From Acridotheres tristis (Eukaryota; Chordata; Aves; Passeriformes; Sturnidae), in NCBI GenBank assembly GCA_037013685.1, contig CM072885.1:69295785-69359784 (forward strand): a stretch of DNA of 64,000 nucleotides, in the 5' to 3' direction. The notes under the pieces were generated by a model. It was given only the letters and a program-made list of their open reading frames with translations, was not told the DNA's origin and did no database searches. Within the stretch, counting starts at the first letter, position 1; every line of letters starts with the position of its first letter. This document shows, one piece after another, positions 40,201 through 52,200 of the stretch. The position numbers and the translations under genes were made by a program.

Positions 40201-43200
40201 TTCAGTATGAGGATTCCACTGTCACCTACCATCCCTTCGTGTGCTTAGAGATGTGTTCTTTCTTTCTGCAAAAGCTATTTTAAATCTAAGTGGTCCAACA
40301 TAGAAAAAAAATGACCATCAAGGCAGACCAAAAACTCTTTAACTCTTATCTGAACCCCAGGTGTTGGGTATCTGTCCTCTGCTGGCCCCAGGTACCTCAT
40401 TCTTCTGCATCTCTTGGAAAATGCAGAATTTCTCATGAAACGCCTTGAGGGCATGCAAGGGGGAATGGAAGGGGGAGAGAAAAAAGGGAATAAAATAAAA
40501 ACAAAATAATCTTCCTCTCAGATGAGACCTAGACCAACTAGGGAAAGAGATTAAAAGAGAGATAAGTAAATACAGGAAATTCCTATTTAATTCATCAATT
40601 TCTTCCACCAGCCTTAAATTCATTCATTAGCTATTCTAGTTCATTCTGTTATATATACTTAGAAAGCATTTCACATGACACTTCAATTTGTAATACTTCC
40701 ACACCTTTGCCATCTTAGCCAAGGATCAGTTTTGCATCTGAGACTGATTTGTGCACATGGGATGACAGGTTTGAGTCAGCAGGCACAGCCCACTGTGCTT
40801 ATGACATTGCCCTCCCAGAGGCTCTTTTCTTCTTGAGCTTTTTTAACATGTGTACCAGGCACCACCAGGAAAGAACAGTGGGAACACAGTTTTCATTTTG
40901 GTGTACCAGAAGAGCCTTAGTGTTCTATGGGGTCAATAAAATCTCTACATATTCCTCCAAACCCTGCCAGTTCTGTCTAGCAGAGCTTAGAGGCTCTCAG
41001 GAATGAAAGCAGCATTCTTCCTTACTTTGATCAAACAATTCCTTAAATTATTTGCCCTAAACCTTGTTTTTGCATTAATAGTGACATTCGAAAATTGAAT
41101 CAAATAGCTTAAAAACAACTAGCTTTGAAACTTTGCTTTCACCATACATTTTCCACATATAAATGTGTGCAATTAAACTAAATCCTTATACTAGATCCTT
41201 AGGCCAGTAAGGAGGGTGCACAGCAAGCTCCCTACCCTGGACTTCAGGAGAGCAGACTTTGGTTTCTTCATGGATCTGCTTAGCAGAGTGGCATGGGATA
41301 AAGCCCTGGAGAGAGGAGGGCCCAGGAAAGCTGGATAACATTCAAGGATTGCTTCCTCCAAGAAGGAATGCATCCTAACAAAGAGGAAGTCAGGCAAAAA
41401 TGCTGGGAGGTCTGTGTGGGTGAACAAGGGGCTCCTGGACAAACTCAAACAGAAAAAGGAACTCTACAGAGGGTAGAAGCAAGGGCAGGAGGAATACAGA
41501 GAAATTCTCCAAGCAGTCAGGGATCAGGTCAGGAGAGCTAAATCCCTGACAGAATTAGATCTGCCCAAGGATATCAATGGCAATAAGCAAAGTTTCTGCA
41601 GGTATGTCAGTGATAAAGGAAGACTGGGGAAAACATGGGCCCTCTCCAGAAGGAAACTGGAAACCTGGTTGTCCAGGATATGGAAAAGGCTGAGGTAATC
41701 TAACTTTGCCTTGATTTTCACCAGCAAGTGGCTCCAGCTACACCATCCCAGTCGCAGAAGGGGTTGGGAAAATGAAGAACTGCCTGTGTAGGAGAAAGTA
41801 ATATTTGAGAACATCTAAGGCACCTACAGGTGCACAAGTTCTGAGGGAATTGGCAGATAAAGGGCCTAAGCCACTCTCCATCATATTTGAAAAACTGTGG
41901 CAGTCTGGTGGAGTTCTCACTGACTAGAAAAGGGAAAACAAAATCCCATTTTTAAAAAGGGGAAAAAGGAGAATACAGGCCAGTCTGTCTCCCTTTAGTG
42001 CCCAATAAAGTAATGGGACAGTGAGACAATGAATCCTTCTTATAATAACAGTGGAGAGTAGCTTGTAATCATGAAAACAAGTGAAACCATCTTATTTTAC
42101 ACGACTGTCAGCTGACTTTAAAAAAACCTGTCTTATTTACAGGACTGCCAGCTGACTTACAGGAAAACCTGCTCCACGGGAGAAAGAGTAAAAAACAACA
42201 TCATTAATCATCTAAGTTGCTGATGTGATTCTCTGTGATCTGAATGGTGCAAGATTCATCCAGAACCATTTCCCACCTACGTACCTCTCGTTTGGATTTC
42301 TGGGAGGAGCGTTCCAGAATATCATCACTGGAGAGGTCAGAGTCCTCTGAGAAACTCAGGTGTTGACGGAGCTGTAAATCTGTAAAGTGGGGAATAAAAA
42401 GGGCAAGTTAGAGAAGTGGTAACAATCCTTTCTGTAAACTCTCCAGAGCTCAGGTGTAGGTTGTTTGACTGAGCAGCAAAAATACTCAGTCCTTTTATGT
42501 CAGTGTCAGTTGTTTTGCCTGGGAGGGATCAAAGAAGCCCTGCTCCACAAAATGACCAGCATGAATTTGAGCTGTTCTAAGAGAGCATCACTTTCTTCAA
42601 ATGCTGTAAGAAATAATGCTCATGGTTCCCTTTTTGTGCTGTATCAATGCTCTTAGGATACATACAGCATTTGGAATGACAGGAGCTGGCTCTACTTTGG
42701 CTGTTTTTACAATGCCAGAGAAATGTAACATGTTTGCTTTCAATCCCATTTATGGGTAATTTCTTTACTGTATCCCAAGTCACCATTAAACATCTCTGCC
42801 TGCAACTGGTAGGCATGTGAAAGATTTACAGGAGGCTGCCAAATCCCTCCTTCAGAGATCAGCAGACAGACACCAGATTACTGAGAACAGGAATAACAGC
42901 ATCTCTTCAGTCTTCAGCTTCCATGGAGCCAGGTGGAAAGAAAGGAGACTGGTCAAAGAAAAGATGAAGATCAGATTTAAAGTAGGGATGAAATGTTACA
43001 AATTCCAACAAATAATGCTTATTTCTCAAATCTAAGACATTAAACAGATGTGCCTTGTACATATTGAGAGTTAAGCTTTTAGTTAGGGTTCCATTTGTTT
43101 CATTTTTTCAGTGGATTCTATTCAATATGCAGACACACAAATCTAGTCCCTAGCACTTACCTCGCTCTGCCCATCTGACACTGGGGAGCAGCAGCATTCA

Positions 43201-46200
43201 GCACAGCAGCTGAATGATAAAGCAAACCAAAACTACTTTCAAGGATACCTCAGAAAAGTAGGAAAAGTGCACTGTGCAGAGGCACTTATCTGCTATACCT
43301 GCAGCTGTAATCAGTGGAGAGGGTTTGTGCTTGCCAGAATCCACAGTGGCATTACTTGAGGGAGTACTTGGGCAGGATTTCTCATCAGCCTTTTTCTTCT
43401 TGTCTTTCTTATAGCCAGAGAAAACAGATTTCCATAACGACCTAGGCTTGGTTGCTTCATCTGTCCCACCACTAGATTTGTCAGAAAGTCTGGTATCATT
43501 TTTGGATTTCTTCTCCTTTTTGTTCTTACGAGGGGAGAAGAGGGAACTTCTTTTCTTACTTTTCCCACTGGAGCCTTCTGAAGAGCTGACAGACCCTTCA
43601 GCTCCAGCCATATCAGCAGGAGGAGTAGAGTACTTCTCAGTAGCAGAATTATGTTTTTGTGCAGATCCCTCTGCTAATCTCAAGGCCAAATGCTTTGGAG
43701 AGTCATAAAACAGCTCTTTGGTCTTCAAGGGCATAGAAGATGCCTTTCGTGCCCTTGTGGCCCCAGCAGCAGCAGCCATCTCCATCTCTTTCATCTTACT
43801 CAGCTGTTTAGCCATGGCATCACGTAGTGCTGGGCTCTTGACAGACTTCTCTCTGGCTCTCATTCTTTCTTCAGCAAGCTCCTTGGCCTCCACAGAAATG
43901 TCAGGGAACACTCTCTTCTTTTGGTGAACCCCTCCTTCCATGGAGGGTGGACCACCATTTTCTTTGACCGAGGGCAAAAGATGTGGTTTCTCTGGCCTTG
44001 GCCTACTGGTAGGAGGTGTGAAGAACTTCTCCTGAAGGCTTGAGTCCTCTGTCCTGTCATCATACGTGTCTTCTACATCATCAGCAAACGGAATTTCATC
44101 CACGCTCTCCGCGAACGATTTCCGCACGTCGTCCCTCTTGGCTGGGGGGGACTCCTTGGCAGGAGGGGCTGGCTCCTGGTGTCTGGGAGCAGGAGGTGTT
44201 GATGCTGGTGTTGGAGGTGACCTGGCTTCAACCTCATTCTGCCACAGTGCCTGGTACCTCTTCCTACGCAGCGTGGCTGGCTCCTCGTTCTGAGGAGGTG
44301 GTGGGGGCGGGCTCGATGGAGGAGTCAGCATGGTGGAGTCAGAAGTGTTGAAGCTCTGGCTGGCCATAGTTCTCATGTTAGATGAGCTCTCCTGAAGGCC
44401 AAGCCCGGAGCTGCTGGATACATCTCCCCGTACTTCACTGGGAATCTTTAGCTCTTTTTCTGATGGAGACTTCGGAGTGAGCAGCGAAATCTGCTCATTT
44501 TCTAACTTGGATAGTCCCTGTCTCCTTGGGGCAGGCTGGGGTTTCACAGGATGGATCCTTTCATCTCCTGAAATATTCCTGCTGTTGAAACTCTTCTGAG
44601 GAGTTGTCTCCAGAGCAGACACAGTGAAGCTGCTCTCTGAGCGTTTGTTTCTGTCCACGGGGGTGAGCCCTAAGCTCCTCCGGATCTCAGCGCTCTTCAT
44701 CCAGAACTCTTCCACCAGGCTGCTCCGCTTCAGGGCTTCTTCTGCAGTGGTAGGGCTCCTCAGCTTTTCCACCTCCCCATCCTGGCCCCTAAGGGCCAAT
44801 TTGGCTAAAGGAGTAGATGTTAAGGCTGGGGCAGGTTGGAAACACACCGGAGGCTCCACTGGGGATGGAATGGATGTTTCAGCAGAAGGCAAAGGCTGGG
44901 AACAGATCGGTGTTTGAGCAGATGCTGGGGGTGAGGGCAGTGCTGGTGCTCCTGGCTGGGACTCTGCTGCTGGTGGGGCTGCAATGGCCTCTGGTGATGC
45001 AACTGGCTGGGACAACACTGGAGATGGTGGCACCAAAGGGCTCTTAACTTTCCTGTCTTTGGGAATTTCATCCTTTGGTCTCTCCTCAAGAATGAAAGGC
45101 TCAGGGAAAAAGCGTGGCTCTGGGGATTTTATTGCACGGCATACTTCAGCCAGGGGATCTTCTACATCCTATAGAAAAATGAAAAAGAGGAATATTAACA
45201 ATCACTGGGCACATAAGAATACAATTCCTTTTCCTTTTTTTCTTTTAACAAAGCTAGAAATAAGGAAACCATCCAAGTATCAAAATACTAATTTAATGCC
45301 CAAAAGTCTGCCTGCTAAACAATAACTATGTCTGATAGAATCATTAGATGGCCATCAAAAAAAACAAATTTTATTTTAATAGAAAGTAAATGCTATCAGC
45401 AATTGCTGTCAGCAAACAAGATTCAGCCCACTGTAAAAGTAAACTGGTCTATGCCAAAACTCTCCAAGACAATATTTTAGCAATTCCTAAAAAACAAACA
45501 AACAAAAAACCCCCCCAAAAAAACCAACAAAACACCACTACCAAAAAAAAAAAAAAGTTTTAAGGGTCATGTACTAAACAGGAAACACCTTACTTATGGC
45601 TCCCCACATTTATCATATACACCTATTGTTAACTGCTCACCTAAATTAAAATACCCTGTTTAATTCTGCCTGGGGTTTTGTGAGGGGAGCTTGTGTGGCT
45701 GTGATAGAGCCACTACACTCCAAAGATAGGAAAGAAAGACAGTATACATTATATTTTAATCTAATGAAAATCTGACTAGATTTCAAGGTCAACATTAATA
45801 TTAGAGATAGGAAAGGAGGAGAGCCCACTGCTGTCAGCCCTCATTAGTTTATCCAACCAACTCTTTTACTGAACTACAGGTGCTAAGTAGAAAATGTCAA
45901 AGAGTCCCTTTCTTACCTCTGCTTGTTTTGCTTTGGGACTAGCAGCTGGAGACAGAGGAAGAACACTCTCATTAGAGGGCTGGGCAGGGATTGATGGCTT
46001 GCATGGATCTAGGGAAAGGAAAAATGTTCCAAAAATACATAAACCATTAATATTCTACCTTTTTTTAACCTTACACACAGCAAGTAGTGACAAATTTCTC
46101 AGCTTTTTACAAATTTTAGATTGGACATCTGGAACACCACAAAAATTTTTAAATGTCCAAAATGGTACAAGCTTTTTAATAACAACTTTTACAAGAAAAA

Positions 46201-49200
46201 GCAGTTAGAAAGGTTCTCACATTTTACAAAGCTGTAATTAATGGATTCAGAACATCCTTCTCAAAAACGTTAATGCAAGTGCAGACCGTGCCACTGAGAG
46301 TAATGAGATGGTTCAAATCCAAGAGACACTTTTCTCCTAAATCTATAATTTTATAGACTATCTCAAATGCAATTAACATCATTGAGTGATTACCTTCTGT
46401 CACACTGCCAGAAGCACCTTCTGCTTCTTCTTCATCTTCATCTTCTTCATCCTCAGAGACTTTTAGTTCTGGCCTTTCTACACCACGGTGACGCAAGCGA
46501 AACTCGGCTTCTGCATCAGATGCGATGTCATCTGCTCATGGATGGAGAACACCGAGAGAACTTGGATACAAATCCATCAGGACACAACACCTGCTATTCA
46601 CATGGTGCTAGCCACTCTCATAACCTGAACACTTAAATGTTCACTCCTTTTTCTGGTGTGATAATTAGTCATTTAAGCAGTAAATGTAAGCAGTAAATGA
46701 TTGGACTGTTAGTACAAAGAGTTGTTAAATCAGTAATTGAAGTCCTGCATTATCAGTTCTCTGGAAAGTTTTCCATGTTTTCTGCCATATGCAGTTAATT
46801 TTACAATAGCACAGGAAGGATTCTGACAGTATTATGGAGTACTTTCACAAATTTAATTATATTTCTGTTATTCATCAGGATCAGTATTGAATACAGACAC
46901 AAGACATGTGGTGAGAGGACATGAGAAATTCATTACATAATCCAGGACATTGAGGTTCTTCTCTTTCTTTTTGTCCCTCGCTCCTGGCTCCCTCTCAAAT
47001 ATTTGAAACAAACTCCCACACCTCTAAAAATAAGACCAGGTTTAAGTACCCTCATGCAAAGTATTCATTCCCAAAGTTCACACAACAGGTTTAAAGACTG
47101 CACAGTGGTACCCTACCATCATCCAGCTCTGCACCCGTGTCTCCCTCTTCACCTGCCTGCCCTTCTGTGTCTGCAGGCTCTGTGCCCAGCTCATCCTCCA
47201 CATTATCCTCCTCACATGGAGCTAGAATATATTCAAATATTGAGGAAAAAAAGAAAACAAACACTACACAGTGAACAAGTTCTATATTGAACTGTACCAA
47301 CAGTTTATACTGGAGATGTTTTACCAATTTTTGTCAAAACAAGAAATCCTGAAATGTGTCACCTGGAGAGACATCTATGGTGAAGTGACACTTCCAGACT
47401 CAGCGAATCAAGGAATGTCTGCCCTTGGGGAGTCTCCAAGGCACCTGCAGTGAAAGCTGCCAGGGCTTTTCTGAGCCACAGGCATTGTGAAAAATTAAAA
47501 GAGAAGGGGACTGTGAGGACATCAAACTACAATAAAGGTTACTGTTCTTCCAGGGAGATTTTGGTTTTTTTCTTTACCACAACAGAACAGTTACCACCAC
47601 TTGATAGTGTACGTGTATTAGGTCAAAACTGAAACCTCACAATTAACCAGAATGTTCATCTGGAAATTGGAACTGGCCTTGAGGGTAAGTCCAAGACAGA
47701 GTCTAGGTATAGGATTGACCATTATTACACTTTATAGGATTGACCATTATTACACTTGGGAAGTGCTTAACTCTGTGCAGCTACAGCAGTCTTTGGTAAT
47801 AAGGTCTAAGGAAATGCATATGCTGTACAAGTAAGTAGTGCACAAATTGAGATACTTTAAAGTAATTAAAATGATATCTATAAAACCTTTTTTCTGTTAT
47901 GGATCATTCATTGAGACACTTTTAAGAAATTCAAATTACATATTCAAAATGTTGTTTTCTTTTTTCATTTACCACAAGACCACAAGGTGATTTGCTGGGT
48001 CAAAATAAAGAAGATATTCTTGAATTTGTGACTCTGAAAACTATGACATCTGACACTACTGCTTTTGACAGGATTTAATTACAGGAGGAGAGACAAGACC
48101 AAAGCGTGGAGTATAAATTTCATTATTAAATGATACTTTAAAAAAATAAACAACTGTGCAATGGATGATTTGCTGCCTTTTTTTTGGTTAAACATTTCCA
48201 TTAAACATAATTTAAATATTAATAAAAAGTGAGCACTTCCAGTTCCCGATCCTTTTTATTTGCTAGTGATGATGTGGCTCTTGGAACTATTTGTCATTGT
48301 ATTGCTAATTAAGTCAACCCCGAAAACAAACTAACCCTTTCTAAAATTAAGGTCTTGCAGCCTCTCCTTTAATACAGTTTTTTGCTTATTTCAAAAGACA
48401 GCCTTCAGCAGTGGTTAGTCTTCTTCCTTCAACCTGAGAATTTCCTTTTTGGTGTGCTCTGTAGTATTACTCAGACAGATAAATGTATGGATTAGTTTAT
48501 TTTCTGTCAGCTACCATGGAAAGGCAGTTCCACTTGTGTGATAATGTACTGGCCTATTCCTTTACATTTGATAATCCAGACCCTTGCCAATGTCAAGCAC
48601 AGGAAAACTGAATCGTGGCAAAGGCTGGACTGCCCACAAGAGCATTTATAAATCTACTGAACAAAACCAAACCATGTCCCAGTGTGATTGTTGCTTAGGT
48701 ATGCAACAGCTAATGTTATTTTGGAAATGATAATGTCATGGAATGGCTTTATGTTAACAGCAAATGTGAGTAATTTTAATCAAAACTTGCAGAAAACACG
48801 ACTGATGTTAAGAATATCTGAATCCACTATGTATGTGTGGGTCTTCAGATCCAGAAACCATGAATGGATGTGACACACAGATTGTGTTGGAGAGAAAGGA
48901 GAAAATCAGGTTTTAAATAGGTTGGTACAAAAAACTCAATGGAAGATTACAGATGCATCAATAAGTAACAACTTGGTGCAAGGGTGGATCCCATTCTGAG
49001 GGACACAGGAAGCTTGCAGGTGCCTGGTTATATGATACAGATACTGTGCATATACATATATGCAGTTAGGATAAGGAGCAAGAGGTCAAAAGCTGTCACA
49101 CAATAACTCACAAGTTACACACTACGGCAGCCAGAAACTGGGATCAGCACTTGGTTTGTATTAGCTGGCAGCTGTGAGCAGCCTGCATCGTGTGCAGACA

Positions 49201-52200
49201 CCTTGGAAAAGCTGCTGACTTGCCAAAGCAGCAGCAGAAGCAAAGTTTTAAAGGCAAGCTGGCTGTTCTGATGTGCCAAAGCAACTCAGCTGTAAATCAA
49301 CTACCCAGCACAGACTGCTCTGCTAATTTAGACACCTTCACAGCTTTACACAAGTCCCTCACTGTCATCCCAGAATCTTCAGGCTCATGGGTTTGTAATA
49401 GAGTTTAGAGGACCACGCAAAAAAAGATCAGCTGAGCTCTACCATCCTTCAACATTCCTGAGGCTTTCCTGAATAATGGGAACACCAGGTCCAAAGAGAT
49501 ACAACAACCACCACTATTCCTAAAGATCCCAGCTTTGACTTATCCTTCTTTCCCGTTTTCTTCACCACATAAGTACAGTTTGCAGTTGCTACAGAGAAGT
49601 GCAATTGCTTTAAGCACTCTCTGTCTCTTAACCTTTCAACTGCAAGAAAGCCCCACGTTCTCTCAGTCTAAGGGTTGGGGGAAGAAAACAGATCCCATCT
49701 TCAGTTTACAAAGGAAATCAAAGTGCTCAGCGGGATCCCTGCTCCCTTCCTGCTCTACCCAGGGTAAGCTGTCCTTGGAGGGTTACAACGAGAGTGGGGT
49801 CATGCGAGAAGGAGCCCCTGAGCCTGAGCAAGGCACACATGCACACTCCCCTTCCCCCCATGCATAGCGACAGGGCTGTCAGTTCCAGGGTTAAAGTACC
49901 AGCTCAGCTGCTGAAGGCGTGGAGAAGAGAGGGGCAGGGTTATTGTGCATTGGAATACATAGAACATCACCAAACTACCTCCAGGGACCGTCTCCAGCCA
50001 CGCCTGTACTGCCTCATGGCGTACGGAGGGAAGGTCGGATGCTGAATTTAAAAAACAATAAATTGTAAGAAGTCAAAATTAGACCATCAGTCAGCGTCTA
50101 AAACAGAAGAGTGACAGAGGGAAATGTTTCAGTAGCAAATACAGGAATAAAACCTATGAAATTTCAAACAGCTGATTCCAGGCTGGAGAATGAAATCGAG
50201 GTTACACACAAATGCCAGGGGCCTAATCTTCCTTTGGGATCTGGAATGTTAGAGGAGATATTGTGGCACGGTGACAACACCACGTCTGACCAGCAGCTGC
50301 TGCTACCGTGCTCCCCTGGGAACTCTGCAGAGGAGGGAAACTGAGAGAAGGAAGAGCTGAGCAATGGGAGAGGGGTCCCAGGTGTCCCAGAACCTGCGCT
50401 GCCCAGCAGATGAAGAAGAGCTCCCAAAGCAGAATGAGAGGGACTTCTGGGAACTGTGACACTGTCCCAGGCTGTCACATCAAACCTTACCACTGCCAAT
50501 GGATCACCGAGTACAGCTCCTTAGCCAGGAACAATCTGTCTATTGAACTCAGGTTGAAAACTTACAGCATGTCCACAAACAGCCTTTTAAATACCCAAAC
50601 TGCTGATAACACCTGCACACACCTCTACCATATGACAGAGCAACAGAAGCAGCTAATCATAAATCAAGATAGTCCTAGGTTGGCCCAGTTTCAAGGGACA
50701 GAAAGGAAATACTGACTCCTTTCCCAAAGGAATTTGGAAAGATCACAAAATCAGTTTTGGAAAGATCACAAAACCAGTTTTGGAAAGATCACCCGCTGCT
50801 GGCAACTGTAATAGCACCCCACAGAAAAATAAGGAATATAAAATACAAATTAAAATAAAAATTTGCAAACTAGAGTGATACAGACTCCTAAGCAGAAGCA
50901 CAAGTAACCTTAACTGTTGTAAACTTAAGAAACTCTGTTAGCAGTTTTGTACTTAACGTTTTAAAACATTAATTAACCACTCTAGCAATACTGAAAGTTA
51001 CAGACAGTAGAACACAGCCTATTTCTGTAGCTGCAGTGGGAACAAAATACCTATCTCTTATTTGTAGGGAGTGGATTTCACACCAGAAAATCCCAGTGCA
51101 TTCTACAAACTGCAAATGTAAGTATGGTGAAACTGATTTGGAATTGTGTATCAAGCTAGACCAGGATTAAAAACGCCCCTACACCAAAACTGTAAAAAAA
51201 GTAAGGAAACGTTAGAGGAAAAGAGAATTATCTGGAATAGAACAGAATCAAGTATCATGAGGTAGAACACTGGATTTTTGACCTAATTTCATTTTTTCTG
51301 TGAAAGATACCCCTTCTCATAGCAGATTCACTCCCTCTACAATTCTGTCACCATGGTTGCAGGCTGAGAGAAGAGCACTGCTCATCAGCTGCATGGTGAA
51401 CTTTTATTTAAGCCCACAGACAAAACACTTATGACATACTTACCTTAAGACACTCTGTAACATAGCCTAGAACAAGGTCAGCAGGGACTGCTGGAAGGTG
51501 CTCACATGAGATCTAGATTATTGGCATTTCCTCCCTCTAAAGTTTCCCTTTGAGTAACTGACAACTTGCAAAGGTCACATCTCACATTAGAGGTAGATAT
51601 ACTGTCAAATCTTAAACACAGGGAGTCAAACCCCCACTGAGCAGATTTGCAAGCCCTTTGACTCTATCATTCCCTGCTAATACCAGATGCAGCTTCATAC
51701 TTGGAAAAAAAGCAGCAGAGAAATATGCTCAATACAGAACCTGGCCCAGTTCAATCTTTGCCCTAGTAGGTACACAGCACAGCCCTTCAGCTTTCCCTAG
51801 AAAGTCTAGACTCCTCACTGCCACAAAAAGCACAGGACTACTGCTATTAGCATCCCTAGTCTGTTATAGAGGGCTGATTGCCAGCACTACCAAACTCTGT
51901 GTAGTGAGAAAAAATGTTATGAAGTCAAAGCAGGCAGACAAATAGGTCAGAAGTCACACTGTCACAGAGCTGAGAAAGCAGCAATTTTAAACAGACACTG
52001 ACCTGAAAAGCAAAATGTTTAACCAAGTGTAATTTCAGTGTAATTTGAAAGCAGTTCATTTCAATCACTGCTGCCCCTGCTGAAGTCACTGCTCTTGAAG
52101 GGCGCAGAAGCAATAGAGTTAAACAGCTGCAACTGGATCCAAGAACTGACAATGTGGGCTTGGGGGAGATTACCTCTGGAGGTGGAGGACTTTGAGGCCG

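Larger units (their letters stand above)
36977..42284 (-). other. MICAL3: MICAL3 intron region hosting two cassette mini-exons and a CR1 fragment
   Basis: The canonical splice spans 5.3 kb from the SKRE exon to the RAYTEE exon. Inside lie the 48-bp and 51-bp mini-exons and a CR1 LINE fragment at 41,228-42,020. The rest (37.0-38.5, 38.6-40.4 and 40.5-41.2 kb) shows no recognisable feature. Confidence 0.8.
47222..52173 (-). other. MICAL3: MICAL3 intron (5.0 kb)
   Basis: No exon or interspersed repeat recognised. It contains a perfect 25-bp direct duplication at 47,708-47,757 and a 23-bp tandem repeat at 50,736-50,793. Much of 47.8-48.7 kb is AT-rich. Confidence 0.8.

Noticed and set aside
43198..43298. 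In-frame read-through of the large MICAL3 exon giving a truncated C-terminus
   Set aside because: The extension is hydrophobic and unlike MICAL3, a good donor exists at 43,299, the phase to the next exon is exact, and no poly(A) signal follows nearby.
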